Assembly (NCBI GenBank): GCA_023423695.1
Contig: JAFAFA010000010.1
Location: 1-64,000 of the forward strand
From: Pseudomonadota bacterium
GTDB taxonomy: Bacteria > Pseudomonadota > Alphaproteobacteria > Azospirillales > Azospirillaceae
Direction of reading: 5' to 3'
DNA length: 64,000 nucleotides
Positions 16,134 to 26,171 of this stretch are shown here, in pieces. Position 1 is the first letter of the stretch. Each line of letters opens with the position of its first letter. The notes beneath the pieces are model-generated. The model had not been told where the DNA came from. It worked only from the letters and a program-made list of their open reading frames with translations, and searched no databases. Made by a program: the position numbers and the translations under genes.

Positions 16134-17881
16134 GCGGAACCGCCAGTCGCCGCGGCGGCGTCGCGTTTGCTCTGCTCCTCGTCCATCAGGGCTTTGCGGG
16201 ACAGTTTTCCGATCATCGTCTTGGGCAGCTCCCGGCGGAATTCCACGACCTTCGGCATCTCGATGGGCGACAGCTTGTCCTTCAGGAAGACGGTCAGCTC
16301 CTCGGCGGTCAGGCTCTTGCCCTCGTCCAGCCGGACATAGGCCTTAACCGTCTGGCCGCGATATTCGTCCGGCAGGCCGGCCACCACGCATTCGGCGACG
16401 GCCGGGTGCAGGTAGATCGCCTCCTCCACATTGCGGGGATAGACGTTGAAGCCGCTGCACAGGATCATGTCCTTGATGCGGTCGACGATGGTGGTGTAGC
16501 CGTCCTCGTCCATCACCCCGACGTCGCCGGTGTGCAGCCGGCCGTCGACCAGCGTCTGCGCCGTCTCGTCCGGGCGGCGCCAATAACCCTTCATCACCTG
16601 CGGGCCGCGGATGCAGACCTCTCCCTTCTCGCCGGGCGGCAGCACGCGGCGCGGCTCCTCCAGGCTGACGATCTCCACGATGGTGCCGGGCAGCGGCAGG
16701 CCGATGGAGCCCTTCTTGTCGCTGTGCAGCACCACCGGGTTCACCGTGGCGACGGGGGAGCTTTCCGACAGGCCGTAGCCCTCGACCAGCGTGCAGCCGG
16801 TGGTGCGCTCGAACGCCTCCTTCACCTCCAGCGGCAGCGGGGCGCCCCCCGACATGCAGAAGCGGATGGAGGACAGGTCGAAGTCCTTCAGATGCTTGTG
16901 GTGGTTGATCGCCGTGTAGATGGTGGGAACGGCTGGGAACAGGGTGATGCGCTCCTTCTGCAGGGTGCGCATGACCTGCTCCAGCTCGAAGCGCGGCAGC
17001 AGGACGATCTCCGCCCCCAGATGCAGGCCGAAATTCATCACCGCGGTCATGGCGAAGACATGGAACAGCGGCAGCACGCCCAGCATGCGCTCCTGCCCGT
17101 CCTCGGCGCCGCCCTCCCCTGGCTTGCGCTCCTTCGCCGCATACCAGGCCGCGCACTGGATGGTGTTGGCGTAGAGGTTGGCGTGGGTCAGCATCGCGCC
17201 CTTCGGCACGCCGGTGGTGCCGCCGGTGTATTGCAGGACGGCCACGTCCTCGCGCGCGTCGACGGCGACCGGTGCCGGCCGGCCGTCGTTGGCGATCAGT
17301 TGGGCGAAGGGGATGTGGCGGCCGTCGCGCGGGATGGCCGCGATCTCCGCCTTCTTGGCGATGGGAAACAGCCAGTTCTTCGGGAAGGGCAGGATTTCGG
17401 CCATGCGGCAGATCACCAGCCGCTTCAGCCCGGTCTCGGCCAGCATCCGCGCCATCTTGTCGTAGAGCAGCTTCAGGTCCAGCGTGACCATCAGGTCGAT
17501 ATCGCTGTCACCGATCTGGTGGGCCAGTTCGCGTTCGGCATAGAGCGGGTTGAAGTTCACCACCGTGCCGCCGGCCTTCAGGATGCCGAAGAAGGCGATG
17601 ACGTAATAGGGAGTGTTGGGCAGGAACAGCCCGACCCGCGTGCCCTTCCCCACCCCGATCGCCTGGAAGCCGCGGGCGGCGCGGTCGACCAGCTGCCCCA
17701 GCTCGCGGTAGCTGGTGCGCTTGCCCAGGAAGTTCAGGCAGGGCTTGGCGCCATGGCGGGCGACGGCGTCGTTCAACAGGTCCGTCAGCGGCCGGGCCGG
17801 GATCGGCATCGCCCAATCCACCGTCGGCGGGTAGGAGGCCAGCCATGGATGGTCGGGCAATGTACGAGCGGCTTCTCCCAT
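16130..17881 (-). CDS. fadD: Long-chain fatty acid-CoA ligase
   Basis: A 583-residue AMP-forming ligase. The P-loop YTGGTTGVPKGA is at about residue 225, the core motif VEGYGLSESSP at about 370, and the C-terminal hinge and lysine region is VDRIKDMILCSGFNVYPRN and GKLSRKAL. It activates fatty acids to acyl-CoA at the inner membrane for beta-oxidation or lipid turnover. GGGGAG precedes the ATG. It overlaps acyP. The gene symbol rests on similarity of layout to FadD; other long-chain ligases of the family are possible. Confidence 0.88.
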   Translation of the reverse strand: MGEAARTLPDHPWLASYPPTVDWAMPIPARPLTDLLNDAVARHGAKPCLNFLGKRTSYRELGQLVDRAARGFQAIGVGKGTRVGLFLPNTPYYVIAFFGILKAGGTVVNFNPLYAERELAHQIGDSDIDLMVTLDLKLLYDKMARMLAETGLKRLVICRMAEILPFPKNWLFPIAKKAEIAAIPRDGRHIPFAQLIANDGRPAPVAVDAREDVAVLQYTGGTTGVPKGAMLTHANLYANTIQCAAWYAAKERKPGEGGAEDGQERMLGVLPLFHVFAMTAVMNFGLHLGAEIVLLPRFELEQVMRTLQKERITLFPAVPTIYTAINHHKHLKDFDLSSIRFCMSGGAPLPLEVKEAFERTTGCTLVEGYGLSESSPVATVNPVVLHSDKKGSIGLPLPGTIVEIVSLEEPRRVLPPGEKGEVCIRGPQVMKGYWRRPDETAQTLVDGRLHTGDVGVMDEDGYTTIVDRIKDMILCSGFNVYPRNVEEAIYLHPAVAECVVAGLPDEYRGQTVKAYVRLDEGKSLTAEELTVFLKDKLSPIEMPKVVEFRRELPKTMIGKLSRKALMDEEQSKRDAAAATGGSA

Positions 17882-18073
17882 GCGCGTTTGCTCCCCAATG
17901 TTCGTTTCCGGCCCGATGTCCGGTTCAGGATGCCGGTTTCCTCCGGCACCGCCACACCCCGAAGTCTATGCGCCGGAGTGGAGGATTGTCCCCTGGAGAG
18001 GAGATGGTTATGCGCAAAGTCCGAACAAGCGGGGGCACCAGCGGGAGATGAACAGAAGGGTGCCAACGCCCGC

Positions 18074-19183
18074 TTATTGGCCGTTTCGCAGGCGGTGCAG
18101 CACCTCCACCGCCATCCATTCGGCGAGGTTTCCGTCCTCGCCGTCCAGGAAGACGGCGACGGAGACCGGGACCGGCCCCGGCGCATGATAGGCGACGGGC
18201 GTCACCCCCGGACCGCCGCCGGTGTGACCCCAATAGGGTCCGGCCGCCGGGTCCAGTTCCATCATCAGGCCCAGGCCATAGGATGGTTCGACCCAGGGCC
18301 TGCCGACCATCGGTCCACCGACCGGCAGGGCGTCACGCATCCGCCGCAGCATCGCGACCGGCAGATAGGTCTCGGTCAGGCCATGGACGAGGCGGCAGGC
18401 ATCGGACACCGTCATCGCCACCACCCCATGCGACACCCAGCCGGGATGATAGGCCTTCGCAACCAGCCGGCGGCCGAAGGTCGGGCTCTGCCCAAAGAAC
18501 AGCCCGTCGAATTCGGAGCGGTCGCGCAGCAGCGCCGCGCTGGACAGGCCGAGCGGGACGAAGACCTCACGCGCCAGCATCTCCGCCAGCGGGGCGCCGC
18601 CGGCCCGCTCCAGCAGCCGGCCGACCAGCAGGTAGCCGATGTTGGAATAGGCGAAGCTGCCGACCGGCGGTCCTTCTGAACCGCAGCGGGCCAGGAACTC
18701 GTCGCCGCTCCAAGGTTTGCCGCCGGCAGCGACGGCGGCATGATAGTCGGCCCGCCCGCCATAATCGGGCAACCCGGCCCGGTGCATCAAAATCTGGGCG
18801 ACGGTGACCGCCCCCGGCCGACCGGCCAGTTCGGGCAGCCAGCGCTCCGCCGGCCCGTCCAGATCGACGGTGCCACGCGCGACCAGCCGCAGCACGGCGG
18901 CGGCCAGGATGGTCTTGGTCAGGCTGTAGGCCAGCGCACGCCGCTCCACCGGGTCGCCCATGTCCTTATCGCCGCCCCCCTTCTCACCGTGTGCGCCGCC
19001 GCGCCGCAGCACCAGCGTGCGCGGAGGCTCCGTACCGGTACCGCGTCCGCGGAGGATGGCGACCAGTGCCGTACCGGAGGGGGCGCGGCTCTTGCTTTCC
19101 TCCTCCAGCAGGCCGGTCAAGGCGGCCCTCAGCGGCCCCAGGTCCATTTCGGCATTCGCCGTGTTGCTGTCGTCCTTGCCCAT
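18074..19183 (-). CDS. Serine hydrolase, class C beta-lactamase-related
   Basis: A 369-residue member of the penicillin-binding/beta-lactamase family. The nucleophile motif is SLTK (about residue 89), the second motif YSN (about 177) and the third HTGGG (about 316, in place of KTG). There is no signal peptide, so it is likely cytoplasmic and an esterase or peptidase rather than an antibiotic-resistance enzyme. A Gly/Lys-rich insert precedes the SLTK motif. GGGAG lies a little far ahead of the ATG. It is divergent from the PilZ gene. Confidence 0.8.
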   Translation of the reverse strand: MGKDDSNTANAEMDLGPLRAALTGLLEEESKSRAPSGTALVAILRGRGTGTEPPRTLVLRRGGAHGEKGGGDKDMGDPVERRALAYSLTKTILAAAVLRLVARGTVDLDGPAERWLPELAGRPGAVTVAQILMHRAGLPDYGGRADYHAAVAAGGKPWSGDEFLARCGSEGPPVGSFAYSNIGYLLVGRLLERAGGAPLAEMLAREVFVPLGLSSAALLRDRSEFDGLFFGQSPTFGRRLVAKAYHPGWVSHGVVAMTVSDACRLVHGLTETYLPVAMLRRMRDALPVGGPMVGRPWVEPSYGLGLMMELDPAAGPYWGHTGGGPGVTPVAYHAPGPVPVSVAVFLDGEDGNLAEWMAVEVLHRLRNGQ

Positions 19184-19372
19184 CCTGTGCCCGCTCCCGC
19201 CCGCTTGTCCTGCTTGTCGTCTCGGATAAGAAGGCTTTCCCGCGGCAAAAGGAAATCCGGTCCGTTCCCACTGGGGGCACTCCGCAGGTGGGCCGTTAAC
19301 CACAACTGCCAGCTGTCGCCTGCCGGTCACCTGCGCTATTCTTGTACGACAGCCCCTGTGGAGGGCCGGGCC

Positions 19373-20209
19373 ATGCCCGTGATGGACGCCGACCAGCGCC
19401 GAAAACTTGAAGACCAACTGCTCCGCAAGGCGGAGGAGTCGATCCGGACCCTGCGCCAGGAGGCGGAAACCGGCGAGCCTGCCCGCGTCGACTCGCTTGC
19501 CGAAGGGCTGGCTGGGCTGCTGAAGACCCGTGAGTTCCCCAGCCTGCGCGCCGCCGAGTTCCGCGACTTGGCCCGCGCCATCCAGCGCGGCGCCTATCAG
19601 CGCAGTGTCGATTCGCTGCTGGTCCAGGCCGAACGCTGCGGCCATCGCGGCGACGAGAAGGGGCGCAACGCGCTTCTGACCCGGGCCAAGGACCATTTCG
19701 CCAAGGCCCTGCGCTTCGGTGCCGACGACGAGTTCCGCCATGGTGTCGAACGGCGCGTGCAGGCGACGCTGATGACCAGCAAGGACGGGGTGGACGACCG
19801 CACCAAGCAGGCGGCCAAGCGCAAGCTGGACCAGCACGATGTCGGCGCCAAGCCGCCGAACGGCATCGAACGCCGCCGCTCCATCCGCTACATGGACCCG
19901 GTCCTGGTGGTGGAGGCGGAGGGCCGGCGCTGCCGGACGATCAACTGGTCGACCCGCGGCTTGCTGATCGATCTGCCGCCGGAGGACTTCGCCCACGATG
20001 TCGGGGACAAGCTGCGGCTGGAGCTGCATTGTCCGGAGATACCGGAAACCGCTGGGCACCCCCACGGCGGCCGCCAGGTTGCGCATGTGGTGCGCATCGA
20101 CCCCGACCGCCGGGTGGTGGCCCTGTCCTTCCCCGACATCAGCACCGTTGTGCTGGACCTGACGCACGCGATGAAGGAGGCCGGCATCAAACCCGAACCG
20201 GAGCGATGA
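19373..20209 (+). CDS. PilZ domain protein
   Basis: A 278-residue soluble protein. The first 150 residues are charged and helical. The C-terminal PilZ domain (about 165-265) has the c-di-GMP-binding arginines in ERRRSIRY and a second motif NWSTRGL, where the usual DxSxxG starts with Asn. It probably senses c-di-GMP and controls motility or polymer secretion, but the partner is not evident. GGAGG lies well placed before the ATG. It is convergent with spoVR, only 22 bases away. Confidence 0.8.
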   Translation: MPVMDADQRRKLEDQLLRKAEESIRTLRQEAETGEPARVDSLAEGLAGLLKTREFPSLRAAEFRDLARAIQRGAYQRSVDSLLVQAERCGHRGDEKGRNALLTRAKDHFAKALRFGADDEFRHGVERRVQATLMTSKDGVDDRTKQAAKRKLDQHDVGAKPPNGIERRRSIRYMDPVLVVEAEGRRCRTINWSTRGLLIDLPPEDFAHDVGDKLRLELHCPEIPETAGHPHGGRQVAHVVRIDPDRRVVALSFPDISTVVLDLTHAMKEAGIKPEPER

Positions 20210-20231
20210 CCGCCCTCCTTTTCGTCTCCGG

Positions 20232-21785
20232 TTACACCACTCCGATGCCGCTGGGTGCGGTGACGGCGTGTTCCTTCAGGATCGCCTCGGAAATGGCAGA
20301 CACCTCGATCAGCTGCACCTCGTAGCCCCACAAATTGGCGATGTGGCGCAGCACCGCCTTGGCGTCGCTTTCGTCCAGCAGCACGCCGTTGGTGACGCGG
20401 TGCTGCAGTATCAGCTTGCGGTCGCCGGCAAGGTCGACGTCGACGATCTGGATGTCCGGTTCCAGGTAACCGAGGTCGTACTGGCGGGCCAGCTTCTTGC
20501 GGATGTCGCGGTAGCCGCGCTCGTTGTGGATGTGATCGACCAGCAGATAGGGGTCCTCCGCGTCGTCGCGCACGCTGAACAGCTTCAGCTTCCGCATCAG
20601 ATGCGGGCTGAGATATTGCAGGACGAAGCTCTCGTCGCGGAAGTTGGCCCAGGCCTCGCGCACCGCCGCCATGCCGTCGCCGCGGCCGGCAAGCTCGGGG
20701 AACCACTGGCGGTCCTCGTCGGTCGGCTTTTCCGCGATGCGGGCGATGTCCTGCATCATCGCGAAGCCCAGCGCATAGGGGTTCAGGCCGGAGAAACGCT
20801 TGTCGTCGAATTCCGGCTGGAACACGACGGATGTGTGAGAGTGCAGGAACTCCAGGAAGGCGCCTTCGCTGATCTGGCCGGTCTCATGCAGGCGGCTCAT
20901 GATCTGGTAGTGGACGTAGGTGGCGCAGCCCTCGTTCATCACCTTGGTCTGTTTCTGCGGATAGAAATACTGCGAGATGTGGCGAACGATGCGCAGGATC
21001 TCGCGCTGCCAATGCTCCAGCCGCGGCGCCTTCTTCTCCAGGAAATAGAGGATGTTCTCCTCCGGCAACCCCAGCAGCTTCTTGCGTTCCGACACCGACT
21101 TGGCCGGGCGCTGGCCGGCCGCCGGCTTCGGCACCGTGCGCCACAGGTCGTTGAAGGTCTGGTCCTGGTATTCCTGCCGCTCGCGTTCGCGCCGCTGCTC
21201 GGTCCGCAGGTCGGAGCGCTTCTTCGGATACTTGTGCACGCCCTGGCTCATCAGCGCATGGGCGGCGTCCAGAACCCGCTCCACCGCGGCATGGCCGTAG
21301 CGTTCCTCGCAATGGGTGATGTAGGTCTTGGCGAATTCCAGATAGTCCAGGATGCCCTGGGCATCGGTCCATTGCTGGAACAGCTGGTTGTTCTTGAAGA
21401 AATGATTGTGGCCGAAGGCGGCGTGGGCGATCACCAGCGTCTGCATCGTCATGGTGTTCTCTTCCATGATGTAGCTGATGCAGGGGCTGGAATTGATGAC
21501 GATCTCGTAGGCCAGACCGCGGTAGCCCTTGCGGTACATCATCTCGTCGCGGGCGAAATGCTTGCCGAAGGACCAGTGCTTGTACATCAGCGGCATGCCG
21601 ATGGACGAATAAGCGTCGAGCATCTGCTCGGCGGTGATCACCTCGATCTGGTTGGGATAGACGTCGAGGCCCATCTCCTTCAGCGCGATGTGCTCGATGG
21701 CGTCGTAGACGCGCTTGATCTTGTCGTAATCCCATTCGACGCCGTCATACAGCAGCGCGTCGGGCCTGGTGATCACAGCGGTCAT
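20232..21785 (-). CDS. spoVR: SpoVR family protein
   Basis: A 517-residue SpoVR/YcgB protein of unknown biochemistry. Characteristic segments are EIVINSSPCISYIMEENT, GHNHFFKNNQLF, KQTKVMNEGCATYVHY and HTSVVFQPEFDDKRFSG, spread across the length. It is the last gene of the prkA-yeaH-spoVR operon found across proteobacteria, induced in stationary phase and nutrient stress. AGGGGGAG precedes the ATG, 66 bases after the yeaH stop. Confidence 0.95.
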   Translation of the reverse strand: MTAVITRPDALLYDGVEWDYDKIKRVYDAIEHIALKEMGLDVYPNQIEVITAEQMLDAYSSIGMPLMYKHWSFGKHFARDEMMYRKGYRGLAYEIVINSSPCISYIMEENTMTMQTLVIAHAAFGHNHFFKNNQLFQQWTDAQGILDYLEFAKTYITHCEERYGHAAVERVLDAAHALMSQGVHKYPKKRSDLRTEQRRERERQEYQDQTFNDLWRTVPKPAAGQRPAKSVSERKKLLGLPEENILYFLEKKAPRLEHWQREILRIVRHISQYFYPQKQTKVMNEGCATYVHYQIMSRLHETGQISEGAFLEFLHSHTSVVFQPEFDDKRFSGLNPYALGFAMMQDIARIAEKPTDEDRQWFPELAGRGDGMAAVREAWANFRDESFVLQYLSPHLMRKLKLFSVRDDAEDPYLLVDHIHNERGYRDIRKKLARQYDLGYLEPDIQIVDVDLAGDRKLILQHRVTNGVLLDESDAKAVLRHIANLWGYEVQLIEVSAISEAILKEHAVTAPSGIGVV

Positions 21786-21851
21786 TCTCGATCTCCCCCT
21801 ACCGCCCCCGGCCCCCAATATGGGATGGGGCGGTGATTTCCTTACGACCCC

Positions 21852-23144
21852 TCAGGCTCCCGCCTTCTCGCGGGCGAACAGCTCGCGGAAGACCGGGAAG
21901 ATCTCCCGGCGGGAGCGGACGCGGCGCATCGCCAGCGGGCGTTCCGGGCTCTGCACCTGCTTGTAGGTGCGCCACAGCTCGGTCTCGCGGCCCAATGCCG
22001 ACAGGCCCATGTTGTGTTCCGCCGCCACCTCGATGTAGGCGAAATACTGGCACATCGGCAGGATGACATCGCGCAGCAGGGTCGCCGACTTGGCGTTGTC
22101 CGACGACATGTTGTCGCCGTCCGACGCCTGGGCGGCGTAGATGTTCCATTCGCTGTCCGGGTAGCGCTCCTGCACCACCTTCTGCATCTCCTCCAGCGCC
22201 GTCGACACCACGGTGCCGCCGGTCTCGGTGGAGTAGAAGAAGGTTTCCTCGTCCACCTCCTTGGCCTCGTGGGTGTGGCGGATGAAGACGATATCGACCG
22301 AGCGGTAGCGCCGCCGCAGGAACAGGTACAGCAGCATGAAGAAGCGCTTGGCCAGATCCTTCATGTGCTCGGTCATCGAACCCGACACGTCCATCAGGCA
22401 GAACATCACGGCCTGGGCGATCGGCTTCGGCACCGATTCGAACCGGTTGTAGCGGACGTCGATCGGGTCGATGAAGGGAATGCGGCGGGACCGTAGGACG
22501 ATGTGTTCCAGCTGTTCGCGCAACGCCTGGATCTGCGCGGCATCCTCGCCGGCCTCCTCGGCCTCGCGCAGCATCTCCTCCAACTCGCGGATCTCGTCGC
22601 GCTTCGGGCGCTTCAGCGCGATGCGGCGGGACAGGCTGTTCCGCATGGTGCGGACGAGGTTCAGGTTGGCGGGCGATCCCGACACCGAATATCCGGCCCG
22701 CGTCAGCGAGTGCGATTCAGACTGCTTGACCTTCTGCTTCACCAGATCGGGAAGCTCCAGATCCTCCAGGAAGATGTCGAGGAACTCGTCGCGCGACAGG
22801 ACGAAGCGGAACTCGTCCTCGCCCTCGCCGTCGGCGCTGCCCTCGCTGCCGCGGCCGCCACCGCCGCCGTCCGGGCGCTGGATGGTGTCGCCTTCCACAT
22901 ATTCCTTGTTGCCGGGCACGACATAGTCGCGCACCCCGCCCTGGCTGGCGCGGTGAAAGGACGGTTCTCGCACGCCGCCGGCGGCGATCGTCACCTTCTC
23001 GCCGTTCTCGATATCCTGGATGCCCCGTTTGCCGGAGGCGTCGCGGACCGCCTTGACCACCTGTTCCTTGGCACGACGCAGGAAACGCTGGCGGTTGGCC
23101 AGGCTCTTGCCCTGCGGGTTCAGGCGACGGTCGATGATGTTCAT
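21852..23144 (-). CDS. yeaH: YeaH/YhbH family protein (DUF444)
   Basis: A 430-residue protein with a C-terminal von Willebrand A-like domain: the metal-binding motif is CLMDVSGSM (about residue 250) and the TGGTVVSTAL segment follows near 310. A charged, Gly-rich linker near residue 95 separates a basic N-terminal part. It is the partner of the PrkA kinase in the conserved stress operon. The ATG is preferred over the TTG one codon upstream. Confidence 0.95.
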   Translation of the reverse strand: MNIIDRRLNPQGKSLANRQRFLRRAKEQVVKAVRDASGKRGIQDIENGEKVTIAAGGVREPSFHRASQGGVRDYVVPGNKEYVEGDTIQRPDGGGGGRGSEGSADGEGEDEFRFVLSRDEFLDIFLEDLELPDLVKQKVKQSESHSLTRAGYSVSGSPANLNLVRTMRNSLSRRIALKRPKRDEIRELEEMLREAEEAGEDAAQIQALREQLEHIVLRSRRIPFIDPIDVRYNRFESVPKPIAQAVMFCLMDVSGSMTEHMKDLAKRFFMLLYLFLRRRYRSVDIVFIRHTHEAKEVDEETFFYSTETGGTVVSTALEEMQKVVQERYPDSEWNIYAAQASDGDNMSSDNAKSATLLRDVILPMCQYFAYIEVAAEHNMGLSALGRETELWRTYKQVQSPERPLAMRRVRSRREIFPVFRELFAREKAGA

Positions 23145-23290
23145 CAAGGGGCTGGCCCTCCCACCCGTTTCGTCACGCGGCCTTCGAACTCTGACAGCTT
23201 TCTATGACAGTGGGGTTGCCGCGGGGCGTTGCAACACCCCGCCCCGCGGCAATTACGCGCCCCGCAGCCTGCTGAAGCAGTCTACTGAAC

Positions 23291-25237
23291 TCAGCCCGCC
23301 TGCTTGACCCGCATGTACCACTCGACCAGCCGGCGGACCTGCCGCTCGGTGTAGCCGCGCGTCATCATGCGCGAGACGAACTCGGTGTGCTTCTTCTCGG
23401 TCTCGCCGTCCTTCTTCGAGCCGAAGCTGATGACCGGCAGCAGATCCTCGACCTGGCTGAACATCCGCTTCTCGATCACCTCGCGGATCTTCTCGTAGGA
23501 GGTCCAGGACGGGTTGCGTCCGGCATTCGCCGCGCGGGCACGCAGGGCGAACTTGACCACCTCGTTGCGGAAGTCCTTCGGGTTGGCGATGCCCGCCGGC
23601 TTTTCGATCTTGGTCAGCTCCTGGTTCAGCAGCTCGCGGTTCATCAGCTGCCCGGTGTCGGGATCCTTGAAGTCCTGATCCTCGATCCAGGCATCGGCAT
23701 AGTCGACGTAGCGGTCGAACAGATTCTGTCCGTAGTCGGAGTAGGATTCCAGATAGGCCTTCTGGATCTCGTTGCCGATGAACTCGGCATAGCGCGGGGC
23801 GAGCTCGGCCTTGATGAACTCGACGTATTTCTTCTCCGTCTCTTCCGGGAACTGTTCGCGCCGGATCGCCTGTTCCAGCACATACATCAGATGCACCGGA
23901 TCGGCCGAGATCTCGGTGGAGTCGTAGTTGAAGGTCGAGGCGAGCACCTTGAAGGCGAAGCGGGTCGAGATGCCGCCCATGCCCTCGTCGACGCCGGCCT
24001 GGTCCTTGTACTCCTGCATCGACTTGGCCTTGGGATCGGTCTCCTTGACGCTTTCGCCGTCATAGACCCGCATCTTGCTGTAGAAGCTGCTGTTGGGATG
24101 CTCGCGCAGGCGCGACAGCACCGAGAAGCGGGCCAGCATCTCCAGCGTCGCCGGCGCGCAGGGCGCGGTCGCCAGATCGGAGCCGTTGACCAGCTTCTCG
24201 TAGATCTTCTGCTCCTCCGCCACCCGCAGGCAATAGGGGACCTTGATCACGCAGATGCGGTCGATGAAGGCTTCGTTGTTCTTGTTGTTCTTGAAGGTCT
24301 GCCACTCCGCCTCGTTGGAGTGGGCCAGGATCACGCCCTGGAAGGGGATGGCGCCGATGTTCTCGGATCCGACATAGTTGCCCTCCTGCGTCGCGGTCAG
24401 CAGGGGGTGCAGCATCTTGATCGGGGCCTTGAACATCTCGACGAATTCCAGCATGCCCTGGGTCGCCCGGTTCAGGCCGCCGGAGAAGCTGTAGGCGTCG
24501 GGATCGTTCTGGCTGTAGATCTCCAGCTTGCGGATGTCGACCTTGCCGACCAGGGACGAGATGTCCTGGTTGTTCTCGTCGCCCGGCTCGGTCTTCGTCA
24601 CGCCGATCTGACGCAGCTTGCTGGGGTGAAGCTTCACCACCTTGAAGCGGTTGATGTCACCGCCGAACTCGTCGAGGCGCTTGACCGCCCACGGGCTCAT
24701 CAGCCCGGTCAGGCGGCGCTTGGGAATCCCGAAGCGTTCCTCCAACTCGTCGCCGATCTCGTCCGGGTTGAACAGGCCGAGCGGGCTTTCGAAGATCGGG
24801 CTGATCTCCTTGCCGGCCTTCAGGACATAGATCGGGCATTTCTCCACCAGCGACTTCAGCCGCTCCGCCAGCGACGACTTGCCGCCGCCGACCGGGCCCA
24901 GCAGGTAGAGGATCTGCTTGCGCTCCTCCAGCCCCTGCGCCGCGTGCCGGAAGAAGCCGACGATCCGTTCGATCGTCTCTTCCATGCCGTAGAACTCGGA
25001 GAAGGCGGGATAGACCTTGATGGTCCGGTTCATGAAGATGCGGCCCAGGCGCGGGTCGCGGGCCGTATCGACCACCTCCGGTTCGCCGATGGCGGCCAGG
25101 ATGCGTTCGGAGGCCGAGGCGTAGGCCATGGGGTCGTCGCGGCACAGCTGGAGATAGTCCATCAGGGACATCTCGGTCTCGCGGCGGGTCTCGTAATTCT
25201 GCGTGTAGCGGGTGAACAGTTCGTCGGCCGGGAACAT
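23291..25237 (-). CDS. prkA: PrkA family serine protein kinase
   Basis: A 648-residue protein with an AAA-type N-terminal part. The Walker A is GPVGGGKSS (about residue 104) and later segments such as FNPDEIGDELEERFG, ATQGMLEFVEMFKAP and QEGNYVGSENIGAIPF are diagnostic. It is described as a serine protein kinase (YeaG in E. coli) active in stress and starvation; the ATPase fold is clear, and some family members have been reported to behave as AAA+ proteases. It opens the prkA-yeaH-spoVR operon, with 146 bases to yeaH. A 934-base gap lies upstream. Confidence 0.95.
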   Translation of the reverse strand: MFPADELFTRYTQNYETRRETEMSLMDYLQLCRDDPMAYASASERILAAIGEPEVVDTARDPRLGRIFMNRTIKVYPAFSEFYGMEETIERIVGFFRHAAQGLEERKQILYLLGPVGGGKSSLAERLKSLVEKCPIYVLKAGKEISPIFESPLGLFNPDEIGDELEERFGIPKRRLTGLMSPWAVKRLDEFGGDINRFKVVKLHPSKLRQIGVTKTEPGDENNQDISSLVGKVDIRKLEIYSQNDPDAYSFSGGLNRATQGMLEFVEMFKAPIKMLHPLLTATQEGNYVGSENIGAIPFQGVILAHSNEAEWQTFKNNKNNEAFIDRICVIKVPYCLRVAEEQKIYEKLVNGSDLATAPCAPATLEMLARFSVLSRLREHPNSSFYSKMRVYDGESVKETDPKAKSMQEYKDQAGVDEGMGGISTRFAFKVLASTFNYDSTEISADPVHLMYVLEQAIRREQFPEETEKKYVEFIKAELAPRYAEFIGNEIQKAYLESYSDYGQNLFDRYVDYADAWIEDQDFKDPDTGQLMNRELLNQELTKIEKPAGIANPKDFRNEVVKFALRARAANAGRNPSWTSYEKIREVIEKRMFSQVEDLLPVISFGSKKDGETEKKHTEFVSRMMTRGYTERQVRRLVEWYMRVKQAG

Positions 25238-26171
25238 TCGTCGCTCCGTCTTATCTGGTCCGATGCGCCGGGGCGCCGCCGGTGGCTGCGGCGGCTGGCC
25301 GCGGCGCATGCCGCGATCCATGGGGCACTCCAGGGAAGAGGCGGACCGCGCGGGGTCCGCAGCCTCCCCGCTCAGCGGTAGAAGCCAGCGGTCTGGTGTA
25401 AGGAACGGTCCTGTGAAGGCCGGGAGCCGTCCGTCCTGCGACGCGGCAACCCCCGAACGAGTCATTTTTGAATGTAATGCTCCACCTAGAGCTTTCCAGG
25501 CACTCAGGCTCCATAGCCGGAAAGCCCGCTGTGGGGCCGGCCTCTGCCATAGGACCTAGGTCCCACGGCCGGTGTTGGTGCGGCGAGCGCACCCGCTCAA
25601 CCCGCGCGTGCATCAGCCGCACGCGCGGAAGGTTCGGCGAAAGAACAGAGACAGTATCGGAGAGAGATGGCGTGAAACCGGCGGCAATCGACGTTGCCCG
25701 TCCAGTCGGGGAGAGTAGCCCTTCGAGATTCGACCCGCTGCGGTTCGATCGGGCGCTCTTGATCACGCCATCGGCCTCCTCAGGAAAGCGCGCCGCCTCG
25801 ACCGAGCACGGCGCAGGGACTTACCGTCGATGCTGAGCTCCAAACCTTAACAAAATCCGGTAAGGGGAATTGCGGTCGGCCTCATCGATTGACCGGGGCA
25901 CCGCAACACCTCTTAGAGATCATGTTGCGTCCCAATCGTCCCCATCAACAAGGCGGAAATTGGGTGATGGTGGGGCACCCGTAGGGCGCGGTGGAGGGTT
26001 ACCGTTCGATTGCCGAACTGTTTCAAGTACTTGGCAGGCTTGCCACAGAATGGGAAATTTTCAGGCACGACCCGGGGCGGTCGCGGACTGCCGCCGAAGC
26101 GGGCAATCGCAGGTCGTAAAGCGGACTTTCGGACGATAAACGTCGGGTGGGAGCCGGCAGGCGGGCAACCG
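25238..26171. other. Long gene-free stretch upstream of prkA
   Basis: Nearly a kilobase without a convincing coding frame and visibly lower in G+C than its neighbours. It holds a 12-base palindrome GGACCTAGGTCC (about 25551-25562), a hairpin CCGCGCGTGC-atcagcc-GCACGCGCGG (25602-25628), and the pair CCCCATCA / TGATGGTGGGG near 25940-25975. It presumably contains the prkA promoter, and may contain an unrecognised small RNA; I cannot identify one. Confidence 0.4.
25602..25628. repeat. Hairpin in the prkA upstream region
   Basis: A perfect 10-bp inverted repeat CCGCGCGTGC / GCACGCGCGG with a seven-base loop. There is no T tract after it, so it is not an obvious terminator. It may belong to a structured RNA. 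Confidence 0.4.

Noticed and set aside
18004..18051. A 15-codon plus-strand frame with GAGAGGAG ahead of an ATG
   Set aside because: The ribosome-like sequence is convincing, but the product is only 15 residues and no conservation can be judged. It is probably chance.
15299..18679. A 1126-codon open frame on the plus strand
   Set aside because: It is antisense to acylphosphatase, the acyl-CoA ligase and the serine hydrolase, which have clear motifs. It is an artefact of high third-position G+C.
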